A stretch of DNA of 64,000 nt from Gemmatimonadota bacterium (GCA_003220795.1 QHTK01000042.1:1-64000); one strand, 5' to 3'. Positions 50,098 through 61,796 are shown, counted from the first letter of the stretch. Notes: a model not told the origin generated them from the letters alone. Program-made: numbers and translations.

Positions 50098-51663
50098 TCA
50101 GGTCCGCACGGCCCGCTCGTGTTGCTTCAGTACGCGCCGCAGGATCTTTCCGGACGGTGACCGCGGAATCGCATCCACCACTTCCACGGCGCGGATCTTC
50201 TTGTACGGTGCGACGCGCTCGGCGACGTAGGCCAGGAGCGCCTCCGGCGGCACGGCGCGCCGCAACACCACGAAGGCCTTGGGCACCTCGCCGCACTCCT
50301 CGTCGGGGATGGGGATGACGGCGGCATCGGCCACCGCCGGATGGGTCCGCAGCATCGCCTCGAGCTCGGCGGGCGGCACCTGGAAGCCCTTGTACTTGAT
50401 CAGCTCCTTGAGACGGTCCACGATCGTGAAGTACCCGTCCGGATCCGCGTGGCCGATGTCACCCGTGTGCAACCACCCGGCGGCGTCGAGCGTGGCGGCG
50501 GTCGCCTCCGGGTTGTTCAAGTACCCGGCCATCACCTGGGGACCCCGGATCCACAGCTCGCCGTCCTCGCCTGGGCCGAGATCGCTGCCGCTCGCCGGAT
50601 CGACGACACGGCACTCCGTATTCGGCAACAGCGGGCCGATCGAGCCGGGGCGCGCCGCACCCGGCTCGTCTGACACGGCGTGAGTCACCGGGCTCGCCTC
50701 GGTAAGCCCGTACCCCTGAATCAGCGCGCACGAGAGGCGCCGGGCGCAGGCCGCCTCGAGCGCCGCGTCGAGCGGCGCGGCGCCGGACATCACTCCCCGC
50801 AAGCTGGACACGTCGTAGCGATCGACCGCCGGGTCGTTCGCCAGGGCGAGGACGAGCGGCGGGACCACGAACGCCCGCGTGATGCGATGGGCCTCGAGCA
50901 GCGCCAGGAACGGCTCGAGCTCGAACCGCGGCATCGTGACCAGGGTCGCTCCCTGCCACAGCGCGAGGTTCATCACGACCTGCATCCCGTAGATGTGGAA
51001 GAACGGCAGCACCGCGATGATGCGGTCGGCGGCGACGACGTGATGCACGGTCGCAGTCTGGATCAGGTTCGCCACGAGGTTGCGGTGCGTCAGCATCACG
51101 CCCTTGGGGAATCCCGTGGTCCCGCTCGAGTACGGCAGCACGGCGAGATCCCGCGCCGCCGCGGGCTGGGCGGTTGGGGCGGAACCGCCGGCGTCGAACA
51201 GCGCACCAAACGGCGTCACGCCGCGTGCCTCGCCGACGACGAAGAGCTGCTCGATCCCGACCTGGGCGGCGGCCGGCGCCGCCCGGTCCAGGAAGGGCGC
51301 CACGGTGACGAGGAAGCGGGCGCCGGCGTTGCGCAGCTGGTACTCGGCATCCTGCACGGTCGCCAAGGAGTTCACCGTGGTCACGACGCCGCCGGCCGCG
51401 AGGGTGCCGTGAAAGGCGAGGGCGAACTCGGGGAGGTTTGGCATGAAGAGGGCGAGCACATCGCCCCGGCGGAACCCGCGCGCGGTGAGTCCAGCCGCGA
51501 GTCGCTCGACCCCCGCCGCGAGCTGGCCATACGTCAGCGCCCGGCCGCTCGGCCCGTCGATGAGCGCCGGCTGGTCCGCGCGCTCCACCGCTCCCGCCAG
51601 CACGAAGCGGTGCAGCGCGACGTCGGGCACGCGGACGTCGGGATAGGGGCTGCGGAAGATCAT
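50098..51663 (-). CDS. Acyl-CoA synthetase, 4-coumarate--CoA ligase-like
   Basis: 521 residues. AMP-binding motif LPYSSGTTGFPKGVMLTHRN, FFHIYGMQV, GYGLTEASPVTHAV, GELWIRGPQVMAGYLN, DGYFTIVDRLKELIKYKGFQ (hinge) and PRSPSGKILRR with the C-terminal catalytic Lys. These are complete for the ANL superfamily, and the pattern is closest to 4-coumarate-CoA and medium-chain fatty-acid ligases. It activates a carboxylate with ATP to its CoA thioester. It stands alone, so the substrate is not indicated. Confidence 0.9.
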   Translation of the reverse strand: MIFRSPYPDVRVPDVALHRFVLAGAVERADQPALIDGPSGRALTYGQLAAGVERLAAGLTARGFRRGDVLALFMPNLPEFALAFHGTLAAGGVVTTVNSLATVQDAEYQLRNAGARFLVTVAPFLDRAAPAAAQVGIEQLFVVGEARGVTPFGALFDAGGSAPTAQPAAARDLAVLPYSSGTTGFPKGVMLTHRNLVANLIQTATVHHVVAADRIIAVLPFFHIYGMQVVMNLALWQGATLVTMPRFELEPFLALLEAHRITRAFVVPPLVLALANDPAVDRYDVSSLRGVMSGAAPLDAALEAACARRLSCALIQGYGLTEASPVTHAVSDEPGAARPGSIGPLLPNTECRVVDPASGSDLGPGEDGELWIRGPQVMAGYLNNPEATAATLDAAGWLHTGDIGHADPDGYFTIVDRLKELIKYKGFQVPPAELEAMLRTHPAVADAAVIPIPDEECGEVPKAFVVLRRAVPPEALLAYVAERVAPYKKIRAVEVVDAIPRSPSGKILRRVLKQHERAVRT

Positions 51664-51692
51664 CGGTCGGATCCCGCGGTCCGGCTACGGCC

Positions 51693-51715
51693 GCCGAGCG
51701 ACTCTACCGCTCGGC
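51693..51715. repeat. Stem-loop GCCGAGCG-N7-CGCTCGGC
   Basis: Perfect 8-bp arms in the 75-bp gap between the protease-like gene (ends 51739) and the ligase start at 51663; no T run, so a terminator role is uncertain. Confidence 0.4.
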
Positions 51716-51738
51716 GCGACGGCCGTCAATGCGACCTG

Positions 51739-52632
51739 CTAATGCCAGGCGAAGCCGCGATCACTCAGGCCGGCGTAGGAATCGGCTTCCCACTCGACGA
51801 AGCGGCGGTCGTGCTCCAACAGGCGATTGCCGTTGCCGAGAAACGACTGCATGCCGGTCAGGTGGTAGGCGATGACGTCGGAGTTGTAGCGGAGGAATCC
51901 CGCGGGCCGGGTCTGGGACGCGTCCTGATGGAGCAGCACGTCGACCAGCGGGGTGCTGCGGATCGCCTGGAGCGTGTGCTCCAGCTCGTGGCGGTAGAGC
52001 CCATCCCCGTGATCGGAGGTCCAGTTCTCAGCGAAAACGAGCCGGTTCAGGTGCACTTGCTGGCCCCGCTCGCGCCCCCAGGCCTCCTCCACGATCTGGT
52101 CGGTGAACCATGTGGGGACGCCGGTCGCCAGCGAGCGACCCCAGGAGAGGCGCGCCGGAGCTGGGTCACGCATGACGAACGCCTGGCGCACGGTCTCGAC
52201 ATTGAGACGCGGCACCAGGAATCGCCCCGCGGCGACGCGCACGTTGAACCACAGATAGTCGAGCTCCCACGAGGTCCAGAACTCCGCGAACTGAGGAAGC
52301 CCGAGCATCGAACGGCGTTGCAGCATGGCGCCCTTCTGGACGAGCGCCTGGGCAGGCAGAGCGAGTCGCCAACTGCTTCCCAACAGCGTCATCCCGGCGT
52401 GCTGCAAGGCGGCTGGGGCCAGAGCCTCGACCGGGGCCCGGCGAGCCGCACGGCCGACATTCTCACCCCGAATCACTTTCCCCGTAAACTGCGCGAGCGC
52501 GGAGAGGGTGTAGTTGGCGAGGGCCAGCTGCCAGTGCTGCTCGCCGGTTTGCGCGGCGACCCCGCTCGGGCGGGCGGCGTGGATGGCGGCAAGGATGAGT
52601 CCGAGCCCCAGAGCCCGTCGAATGAGCGGCAT
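51739..52632 (-). CDS. Exported HELEH metalloprotease-like protein
   Basis: 297 residues. Signal LGLGLILAAIHAARPSGVAA ends near AQT. The distal part has YRHELEHTLQ, a match to the HExxH zinc motif, and FVEWEADSYAG, whose Glu could be a third ligand; this is the gluzincin arrangement with a long spacing. Other parts (AGMTLLGSSWRLALPAQALV, WELDYLWFNVRVAAGRFLVP) are hydrophobic-aromatic and helical. Such proteins are annotated only as hypothetical. The start at 52632 lacks a strong ribosome site. Proteolysis is not proven. Confidence 0.7.
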   Translation of the reverse strand: MPLIRRALGLGLILAAIHAARPSGVAAQTGEQHWQLALANYTLSALAQFTGKVIRGENVGRAARRAPVEALAPAALQHAGMTLLGSSWRLALPAQALVQKGAMLQRRSMLGLPQFAEFWTSWELDYLWFNVRVAAGRFLVPRLNVETVRQAFVMRDPAPARLSWGRSLATGVPTWFTDQIVEEAWGRERGQQVHLNRLVFAENWTSDHGDGLYRHELEHTLQAIRSTPLVDVLLHQDASQTRPAGFLRYNSDVIAYHLTGMQSFLGNGNRLLEHDRRFVEWEADSYAGLSDRGFAWH

Positions 52633-52748
52633 GCCGATCGCTGGGGCAACGGCGGTGCCGGGAGATTGAGCACGAAATTCAAGGCGCTGCCACGTTTCCG
52701 GTCACTAAAACCGCGACGCTGTCGCAAAGCTCGTCAGGAGGGAGACGG

Positions 52749-53288
52749 CTACTTCGGTCGGATGGTGATGGGGACGATCGTCGTGCCCCAGTGCAGCCGC
52801 AGCACGGTCGAGTCCGGGGCGACGATCGGGAAGTAGTACGCCAGCACTTCCATGTGAGCGCCCTGCTCCGGGGCAACGGTGATGCGCAGCGCGTCGAGCG
52901 TCTCTCCCGGATACTGCGTGTGCCACACGTCCACGCCGCGGCTCAGGATCAACGTCCAAGGTTTGGGCGGCTCCTCGGGGATGGTCCAGAGCGTGTAGCG
53001 GCCCGCCGCAACGTCGTGGCCCGCGATGGCGACGTCCCGGCTGAACGTAATCGTCGTGGCCGAGTCCGCGCCCGGGTGCCAGATGTGTCCCCAGCGGACC
53101 AGCTCGCCGAACAGCCGCCGCCCTCGCGCGACCGGGCGGTTGTAGGAGACGGCGATATCCGTGGAGCCCACGCGCTGCGTGACCGAGCCGTGCTGGCTCG
53201 CGGGAATGCGTTGGGCAGATGCGCCCCCCACGCTGGGCGTGGCGAGGAGCAGAGTGAGCAGCACTCGGGAAGGGGGGCGTCGAGTCAT
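52749..53288 (-). CDS. DUF2911 exported protein
   Basis: 179 residues. Signal RVLLTLLLATPSVGGASAQ. DUF2911 landmarks: VSYNRPVARGRRLFGELVRW, HIWHPGADSATTITFSRDVA, AAGRYTLWTIPEEPPKPWTL and a C-terminal YYFPIVAPDSTVLRLHWGTT. The domain is common in Bacteroidota and Gemmatimonadota, usually exported and of unknown role. The gene is divergent from the large kinase fusion at 53405. Confidence 0.87.
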   Translation of the reverse strand: MTRRPPSRVLLTLLLATPSVGGASAQRIPASQHGSVTQRVGSTDIAVSYNRPVARGRRLFGELVRWGHIWHPGADSATTITFSRDVAIAGHDVAAGRYTLWTIPEEPPKPWTLILSRGVDVWHTQYPGETLDALRITVAPEQGAHMEVLAYYFPIVAPDSTVLRLHWGTTIVPITIRPK

Positions 53289-53404
53289 AATGGCACCGGG
53301 AATATGGCGTCTCGCGCTGGCTCGGGGGGCGGCTCTCGCCGCCGCTACGCCTTCCCGGTAGTATTGGGCAACGCTCTTCCCTCCCCTCTCCGGACAGGAC
53401 AGCC

Positions 53405-56374
<2,970 letters not shown>

Positions 56375-56390
56375 CCCGTCACCACCACCC

Positions 56391-57674
56391 TCACCCAAAC
56401 CGTGTCGCGCGCCACAGCGCCCGGCCGCCCACGACGAGGAATCCGACCAACGCGAGGGTGAGCAGCGCCGCCCAGCCCCAGTCGACCACCAGCGCGGGCA
56501 CCCGGGCGACCACAGCGAACCCCACGAACACCGCCGTCGCCACCGCAACCAGCAGCCAATCGAGCGGACTGCGGCGGGCGCGCGTAACGCGAGTGTCCTC
56601 GCCCGCCATTCCCGCCGCCACGTAGGCCGGGTCCACGTTGTAGCGTGCGCTTTCGCGTGCCCCCGCTTCCTGCCAGCGCCGGTGCTCGCGGCCGGGCGCC
56701 GTGGCGAGCGCAATCGCTCCCGCACCCGCCGCCATCAGGAGCGAGCCGCCGATCACCCGCCAGTAGACTCCTGAGCCCGCGCCCTTGAGCTCGCCGAATA
56801 CGAAGACTCCCCACAACAGCCCCCACAGCTGATTCGTGTTGGAGAGCGGGATGCCGCGGCTGATGCCGACGTACTTGGCCGCGTATTGCTGGAACAGATC
56901 GCCCATCACCCAGACGAACCCGGCGAGCAGCAGCCAGAAGAGCACTTCGCGACTCTTGACCAGCTCGCTCCACAGTGCGCCGGGGCCGCTCGAGAAGCTC
57001 ACGGCGAGCGCCGTCATCATGCCGAGCTCACCGATCGTGAAGAACGCCACGAACGAGAGCGGATGCATGCCGGTGAGGTACGCCTTGCGGTAGGGGATGT
57101 ACATCGTGCCCCACAGCGCGCCGGCGGCGAGCGCCGCCGCGACCCCGCGCAGCGCGTTGCCTCCGGGTGCCTGGGCTGACGACGCGACCGCCAGCAGCGT
57201 GGCGCCGGCGAACATCGCGGCGCCGCCGCCCCACACGCCGAGCCAGCGTGCCGCACCCGCGTCGCGCAGCTCGTTGAAGAGCAGCGTGCCCCACAGGATG
57301 CCGAGCAGGCTGTTGGCGTTCCACAGGGGGAACGCGATGGCGAGTCCGATGTCCTTGATGGCGAAGATCGTGAGGGTGTTGGCAACGGCCCAGAGGCAAC
57401 CCGCGAGCGCGGCCCAGATGACCAGGTGCGGCGCCTGGCGCACGTCGTCCCGCACCGCGGCGGTGCCGCGCACCAGCGCGGGGAGGCTCCAGCGCGCCAG
57501 GAACACGCCGATCACCATCATGAAGGAAATGACGACGGGCGGGATGCCGAGCGTGACGAGCTTGGTGGGCGCCTCGGCGGCGCCGAGCCAGGCGCCGGCG
57601 GCGAACCCGGACAGGATGCCGACGCCCTGCAGGCGGGCGAGGCGCGCCGGGTCGAGCTCGGTCAGGCGATCCAT
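56391..57674 (-). CDS. DMT-superfamily sugar transporter (GRP/RhaT-like)
   Basis: 427 residues. About ten membrane helices in two similar halves, with AIAFPLWNANSLLGILWGTL in the first and GIPLSNTNQLWGLLWGVFVF in the second, an internal repeat typical of DMT-superfamily glucose/rhamnose/ureide permeases. Two extra helices are appended at the C-terminus (LDWLLVAVATAVFVGFAVVA, WAALLTLALVGFLVVGGRAL). The ATG at 57674 overlaps the end of a 36-codon gene by 13 bases. Transports a small polar solute such as a sugar across the inner membrane. Confidence 0.83.
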   Translation of the reverse strand: MDRLTELDPARLARLQGVGILSGFAAGAWLGAAEAPTKLVTLGIPPVVISFMMVIGVFLARWSLPALVRGTAAVRDDVRQAPHLVIWAALAGCLWAVANTLTIFAIKDIGLAIAFPLWNANSLLGILWGTLLFNELRDAGAARWLGVWGGGAAMFAGATLLAVASSAQAPGGNALRGVAAALAAGALWGTMYIPYRKAYLTGMHPLSFVAFFTIGELGMMTALAVSFSSGPGALWSELVKSREVLFWLLLAGFVWVMGDLFQQYAAKYVGISRGIPLSNTNQLWGLLWGVFVFGELKGAGSGVYWRVIGGSLLMAAGAGAIALATAPGREHRRWQEAGARESARYNVDPAYVAAGMAGEDTRVTRARRSPLDWLLVAVATAVFVGFAVVARVPALVVDWGWAALLTLALVGFLVVGGRALWRATRFG

Positions 57675-57772
57675 CGCAGCACTAACAGGCCGGCCATGAG
57701 CACGGCGAGCGGAATCCACAAGTGGACGTCGCCGAGCAGGGCGCGCCAGCGGGAGACGGTCGTCGGTTGCAC
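57662..57772 (-). CDS. 36-residue single-helix membrane peptide, coupled to the DMT transporter
   Basis: GTG start at 57772. VQPTTVSRWRALLGDVHLWI leads into PLAVLMAGLLVLRWIA, one membrane helix with a basic N-side. Its last codons overlap the transporter ATG by 13 bases, and TATGCT lies 9 nt ahead of the GTG. Read together with the transporter's extra C-terminal helices it may be a small partner subunit. Short, so evidence is limited to context and hydrophobicity. Confidence 0.5.
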   Translation of the reverse strand: MQPTTVSRWRALLGDVHLWIPLAVLMAGLLVLRWIA

Positions 57773-57816
57773 GGGGAGCCTAGCATAGACCGGCTGGGAC
57801 CGGGGAGGCAAGTGGA

Positions 57817-58584
57817 CTACGGCGTTCGAAAGTGCAGCGGGTCTCTCAAGTTCTGTAGCTCGCGGTAATAGTAGAGGGCGGTGGGGCGCCGGCCGTTGAA
57901 CCGGAGGTTTCTCAGGAACGCGAGCTCCTGCGGCGTGGCCGTGCCGCTCAACACCGGATTCGCCAGGAATTGCTTGAGTCCCGGCTCCGGCCCGGCCTCC
58001 CGCTCCACGAACTCGAACCGTTTCACCCGCCCGGCCCTGCCGCGTCGATGCAGCACGATCTCGAGGCTGAAGCTGGCGAGATCGATGTCCCACGAGTCGA
58101 TCAGCGAATCGAGCAATGCGAGGTGCCTGGCTGAGAGGTGGAAGATATCGGTGGCAAGGCCGGCGACGTCGAGCAGCTGCTTCACGATGAGGCGCTCGAG
58201 CTCGCCCAAGGGCTGACGCTCGAAGATCGCGCGGATCTGCTGCGCCTTCTCGGGTTGGCACTTGCGCAGGATCAGGTCGCGCACGCGAGGGAACAGGGGT
58301 TCGAGCGGGTCGCCCAGCTCCCGCTTCAGCCGTTCTTTGCGCGCCACCTCCGCCACCCGCGCGAGCTCGCCGTCCGGCAGCTTCAGGAACCTGTCCATCC
58401 GGTCGTAGATGTCGGTGCGGTCGGGCGCGGGCGGCGCTTTTTTCCGGGTGAGCAGCTGCGAGACGTACGACTCCGTCACCCGGGCCGCACGGGCGAGGTC
58501 GCGCTGCTCCAAACCCAGCTCCTCCAATCGCTCCCGGATCACGAACGCCACGTCCACGAACCGCCCCCCGTCCAGATCAACCAT
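57817..58584 (-). CDS. XRE-family regulator with large C-terminal domain
   Basis: 255 residues. Cro/C1 helix-turn-helix at about 12-70 (FVIRERLEELGLEQRDLARA, ARVTESYVSQLLTRKKAPPA), then a long helical and mixed domain (LGDPLEPLFPRVRDLILRKC, GELERLIVKQLLDVAGLATD, SFSLEIVLHRRGRAGRVKRF) that looks like a sensor, ending ATPQELAFLRNLRFNGRRPT. The ATG at 58584 is in an AT-rich divergent region shared with the gene at 58720. Probably represses that gene and itself. Confidence 0.83.
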   Translation of the reverse strand: MVDLDGGRFVDVAFVIRERLEELGLEQRDLARAARVTESYVSQLLTRKKAPPAPDRTDIYDRMDRFLKLPDGELARVAEVARKERLKRELGDPLEPLFPRVRDLILRKCQPEKAQQIRAIFERQPLGELERLIVKQLLDVAGLATDIFHLSARHLALLDSLIDSWDIDLASFSLEIVLHRRGRAGRVKRFEFVEREAGPEPGLKQFLANPVLSGTATPQELAFLRNLRFNGRRPTALYYYRELQNLRDPLHFRTP

Positions 58585-58604
58585 ATTAACTGATATGATT
58601 AAGT

Positions 58605-58627
58605 TGATGACACAGCACAATTCATCA
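58605..58627. promoter_or_regulatory. Inverted repeat TGATGA-N11-TCATCA, candidate operator
   Basis: Perfect 6-bp arms (extended to AAGT/CTT outside with a 1-nt gap) immediately before the TTGACA of the gene at 58720. Expected binding site of the XRE protein encoded divergently. Confidence 0.45.
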
Positions 58628-58628
58628 C

Positions 58629-58657
58629 TTGACAAATATAGTAAACCTTGCTACGTT
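58629..58657 (+). promoter_or_regulatory. Sigma-70-like promoter TTGACA-17-TACGTT
   Basis: Consensus -35 (58629-58634), 17-bp spacer, good -10 (58652-58657), about 62 nt before the ATG at 58720. The clearest promoter in the window. Confidence 0.7.
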
Positions 58658-58719
58658 GCACCACTCAGAAGTGTTCAGCAGGTGTGAAGCTCATATCGGA
58701 GTCGTCGAGGAGTCATCTC

Positions 58720-59034
58720 ATGTACGCACGCAACGTCACGCTGCACCTGAAGGCCAACTCTGCCCCCGAGTTCACCCGGACGCTCGAAACGGACATCCTG
58801 CCGGTGATGCGCAAGCAGAACGGCTTCAAGGACGAGATCACGTTCGTCACGGAGAACGGAAAGGAAGCGCTGGCCATCAGCTTGTGGGAGAAAAAGGAGA
58901 ACGCGGAGGCCTACAGCCGCGACACCTATCCCACCGTGCTGCAGAGCCTCGCGAAGGTCGTCGATGGCACGCCTCGAGTCGAGGCCTACGAGGTCTCCAA
59001 CTCGACGTTCCACAAGATCGCGTCGAAGAACTAG
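58720..59034 (+). CDS. Small ABM-like (dimeric alpha/beta barrel) protein
   Basis: 104 residues. MYARNVTLHLKANSAPEFTR, ILPVMRKQNGFKDEITFVTE, ALAISLWEKKENAEAYSRDT and PRVEAYEVSNSTFHKIASKN follow the strand-helix-strand pattern of antibiotic-biosynthesis-monooxygenase-like proteins, including the pattern WEKKENAEAY. It is cytoplasmic. GGAG lies 7 nt before the ATG and the gene has a strong promoter and a rho-independent terminator, so it is a single-gene unit under the XRE regulator. Catalytic role unclear. Confidence 0.78.
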   Translation: MYARNVTLHLKANSAPEFTRTLETDILPVMRKQNGFKDEITFVTENGKEALAISLWEKKENAEAYSRDTYPTVLQSLAKVVDGTPRVEAYEVSNSTFHKIASKN

Positions 59035-59057
59035 GGCGCCGGTCTTTGTCACGATAG

Positions 59058-59092
59058 CGAGGGGCGGCACCAGGCCGCCCCTCGTCTTTTTT
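59058..59092 (+). terminator. Rho-independent terminator of the ABM-like gene
   Basis: CGAGGGGCGG, a 7-nt loop and CCGCCCCTCG form a perfect 10-bp stem followed by TCTTTTTT. Confidence 0.9.
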
Positions 59093-59107
59093 CGGAAGGA
59101 GTGGAAG

Positions 59108-59323
59108 ATGAGCGAGATCCATTGTCACGAGTGCGGCGGGTTCATCATCGAGCCGGCGGGCATTTCCTACCGGCTGCCGCCCGCCGCGGTGGTCACAGCG
59201 GCTCCGCGCAGCGGGCTGTGCACGTGTCATCAGTCGGTCGTGTATGGACCGCCGCCCGGGTACCTGTCGTTGCCGGGGGTGCCGCCGAGCATCGATCTCC
59301 GCGCGATCGCGGCCCGCAACTAG
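59108..59323 (+). CDS. Small zinc-ribbon-like protein
   Basis: 71 residues. Two Cys pairs, CHECGG near the N-terminus and CTCHQS at about 38-43, with nearby His residues, form a possible four-Cys metal site; the C-terminal half is Pro/Gly-rich (YGPPPGYLSLPGVPPS). AAGGAG lies 6 nt upstream of the ATG. It starts 16 bases after the terminator, so it depends on read-through or on an unseen promoter. No family is recognised. Confidence 0.6.
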   Translation: MSEIHCHECGGFIIEPAGISYRLPPAAVVTAAPRSGLCTCHQSVVYGPPPGYLSLPGVPPSIDLRAIAARN

Positions 59324-59330
59324 CCGGGCG

Positions 59331-61589
59331 TCACGGGAGCCCGATCCGGCGATAGATCCGCTCCATCCGAGGATCGTGCTGGAACGCGCTGAAGAACGGG
59401 TAGCGGCGCGAGTAGACGAGGATGCCGTCACGGTCGTCGCACGCGCGCTCGAGCAGCTCGAACGCCTCGTCCAATCGCCCCAGAGCGGCACTCAAGATCG
59501 CGAGCATGGTGTGTTGCACGTACTCGCGGCGCGCGCGCGCGGTCAGCTCGTCGCGGATCGCTTCCACCTCGGCCACCTTCCCGACGGAGCTGTAGCACAC
59601 CCCCAGCGCGCACAGTGTCCAGGGATGGCGACCGGATGTGACGACCGCCGCCTCGACCGAGCGAATCGCCGCTTCTTTCCGTCCCAGCTCGTTGTAGAGG
59701 AGTCCCAGGTGGATGGGCGGCAGAAACATCGTCGGCGCGAGCGCGGCGGCCCGCTCCAGCGGCGCGACAGCTTCCTCGAGCCGGCCCGCCCCCATCAGGC
59801 TCATGCCGAGCTGCATGCTGGGCAACGGGGACAGCGGGTCGAGCTCTACGGCGCGCCGGCCATGCGCGATCCCATCCTCGAACTGGTCTTCGACGAAGAC
59901 CAGATAGTACGAGAGCCACAGCCGCGCGATGACGTAACGCGGGTTCAGCGCGATGGCCTGGCGCAGCTCCCGCGCGGCGGTGGCCCAGTCCCAATCGATC
60001 ACGAAGCTCACCGTCCCCGCCGCGGCGTGCGCCTCGGCGAGGTTGGGAGCGAGCTCGAGGGCACGGCACGCGGCGGCGCGCGCTTTCGCGCGCAGCATAC
60101 CAGGCGGCACGAGGCCATACTGTGCGAGCACGGTGCAGGCCTCGGCGAGCCCGGCGTGCGCCAGCGCGTAGTTCGGGTCCAGGGCGATCGCCTGATCGAA
60201 GCACTCCAGCGCCTGCCTCAGCCCGAGCCCGCGCTGCGCCAGTAGATATCGACCCTTCAGGCAGAGATGGTAGGCGTCGAGATTTTTGGTGGCCGGGGTC
60301 ACGAGCGACGCCGCCTCGCCGCCGTCCAGCGTGACCTGCAGCCGTCCCGCGATCGCTTTCGCGATCTCATCCTGGATAGCGAAGATGTCGGTCATGTCGC
60401 GGTCGTAGCGCTCCGACCAGAGATGGTCGCCATCGCTCACTTTCACCAGCTGGGCGGTGACCCGGAGGCGATTCCCAGCCTTGCGGACGCTCCCCTCGAG
60501 CACCATCGCCACCTTGAGTTTCGCACCGACCTCGGCCAGGTCGACGGCCCGACCGCGGAACGCGAAGGACGACGTGCGCGCCGCGACACGGAGGCCCGCC
60601 AGCTGGGCGAGCGCGTTGATGATATCCTCGGCGATCCCATCGCTCAGGTACTCGAACTCCGGATCGCCGCTCAGGTTCGCGAACGGCAAGACGGCGATCG
60701 ACTCGGCATCTGCGAAGATCACCACTGCATCGTCCCGCGCACGCACCGCATCCGCGAACTGCGAGGTGGTGGCGAACCGGTCCGCCGGGACCTTGGCGAG
60801 CGCCTTCAGCACGGCGCCCTCCAACGCGGCGGAGACGGACGGTCGCGCGGTGCGGATCGGCGGCGGTGGGTCGATCGAGAGACGCGCGATCACGGCTTGG
60901 ACGGTCGGTCCCTCGAACGGCGGCCTCCCCGCGAGCATCTCGTACAACACACACCCGAGGCTGTACAGGTCGCTGCGGCCGTCGAGCGTCGCGACGCCGC
61001 CCGCCTGCTCGGGGCTCATGTAGGCTGGTGTGCCGATGACGACCCCGGTCCCGGTGAGCTCGATGCTGGCGACGGTCAGCGCCCGCGCGATCCCGAAATC
61101 CGCCACGACGGCGCGGCCTGCGGAGAACAAGATGTTCTCGGGCTTGATGTCCCGATGCACCACGCCCCGGCTGTGCGCGTACGCGAGCGCCTCGGCGACG
61201 TCGCACGTCACGCCGACCGCGTCCTCGATCGAGAGCTGGCGCTCGCGCGTCAGCCGGCTGCGGAGCGTCTCCCCCTCGACGTACGGCATCGTGTAGTACA
61301 GCAGGTTCCCGGCTTCACCGGAATCGTGGAGGGCGAGAATCAAGGGATGGTTGAGCCCGGCGGCGGTGCCGATCTCGCGCAGGAAGCGTTCTACACCGAT
61401 GGCGGTCGCGAGCTCGGGATGGAGCACCTTGAGCGCGACCTGGCGACCCAGATTCCGGTCGTTGGCGAGGTAGACCGTGGCCATCCCCCCGCGACCGAGC
61501 GGACGCTCGAGCGTGTAGCGATCGGGGAGTGCTGCCTGCAGGTGAGCCAGCTGGTCAGTCACGGGATCCCGCCCGCACGCGGGGGACAC
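59331..61589 (-). CDS. PknB-type Ser/Thr kinase with TolB-like module and TPRs
   Basis: 752 residues. Kinase: GRGGMATVYLANDRN, Lys in VALKVLHPE, HRDIKPENILF, DFGIARA, GTPAYMSPEQ. The TolB-like part is SIAVLPFANLSGDPEFEYLS with LEGSVRKAGNRLRVTAQLVK; nine or so TPRs follow (WATAARELRQAIALNPRYVI). No membrane helix is obvious before the TolB part. Initiation is leaderless at the GTG at 61589 (TATCAT 6 nt upstream); a second in-frame GTG lies nine codons on at the VTDQLAHLQ that aligns with the other kinases. Closest in architecture to the kinase at 42294. Confidence 0.9.
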   Translation of the reverse strand: MSPACGRDPVTDQLAHLQAALPDRYTLERPLGRGGMATVYLANDRNLGRQVALKVLHPELATAIGVERFLREIGTAAGLNHPLILALHDSGEAGNLLYYTMPYVEGETLRSRLTRERQLSIEDAVGVTCDVAEALAYAHSRGVVHRDIKPENILFSAGRAVVADFGIARALTVASIELTGTGVVIGTPAYMSPEQAGGVATLDGRSDLYSLGCVLYEMLAGRPPFEGPTVQAVIARLSIDPPPPIRTARPSVSAALEGAVLKALAKVPADRFATTSQFADAVRARDDAVVIFADAESIAVLPFANLSGDPEFEYLSDGIAEDIINALAQLAGLRVAARTSSFAFRGRAVDLAEVGAKLKVAMVLEGSVRKAGNRLRVTAQLVKVSDGDHLWSERYDRDMTDIFAIQDEIAKAIAGRLQVTLDGGEAASLVTPATKNLDAYHLCLKGRYLLAQRGLGLRQALECFDQAIALDPNYALAHAGLAEACTVLAQYGLVPPGMLRAKARAAACRALELAPNLAEAHAAAGTVSFVIDWDWATAARELRQAIALNPRYVIARLWLSYYLVFVEDQFEDGIAHGRRAVELDPLSPLPSMQLGMSLMGAGRLEEAVAPLERAAALAPTMFLPPIHLGLLYNELGRKEAAIRSVEAAVVTSGRHPWTLCALGVCYSSVGKVAEVEAIRDELTARARREYVQHTMLAILSAALGRLDEAFELLERACDDRDGILVYSRRYPFFSAFQHDPRMERIYRRIGLP

Positions 61590-61595
61590 CGTGCT

Positions 61596-61601
61596 ATGAT
61601 A
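61596..61601 (-). promoter_or_regulatory. -10 box (TATCAT) of a leaderless promoter
   Basis: On the minus strand TATCAT, 6 nt, then the GTG at 61589. Confidence 0.45.
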
Positions 61602-61621
61602 GGGTTCGGGAGCCCCCGGAG

Positions 61622-61714
61622 CTAGAGCCCGAGTGCCAGCGCGACCCCTTCGTGCTCGAGCAGCCAGCGCTTGCGGTCCAGCTCGCCGAGCGGGCTCGGA
61701 AAGCGACTGAACAT
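61622..61714 (-). CDS. Possible short peptide or remnant resembling an MGMT-type C-terminus
   Basis: ATG at 61714 with 30 codons: MFSRFPSPLGELDRKRWLLE then HEGVALALGL and stop. RKRWLLEHEGV recalls the final helix of alkyltransferase-like (MGMT) proteins. It may be a decayed gene end. Evidence is a short pattern only. Confidence 0.3.
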   Translation of the reverse strand: MFSRFPSPLGELDRKRWLLEHEGVALALGL

Positions 61715-61796
61715 GGTGGTCGACGAAACCCCTTCCTTCTTAATAAGGTACATGCGTGGCCAGAACGAGCCTATGTGTCACCGAGGAAAGCTTTCC

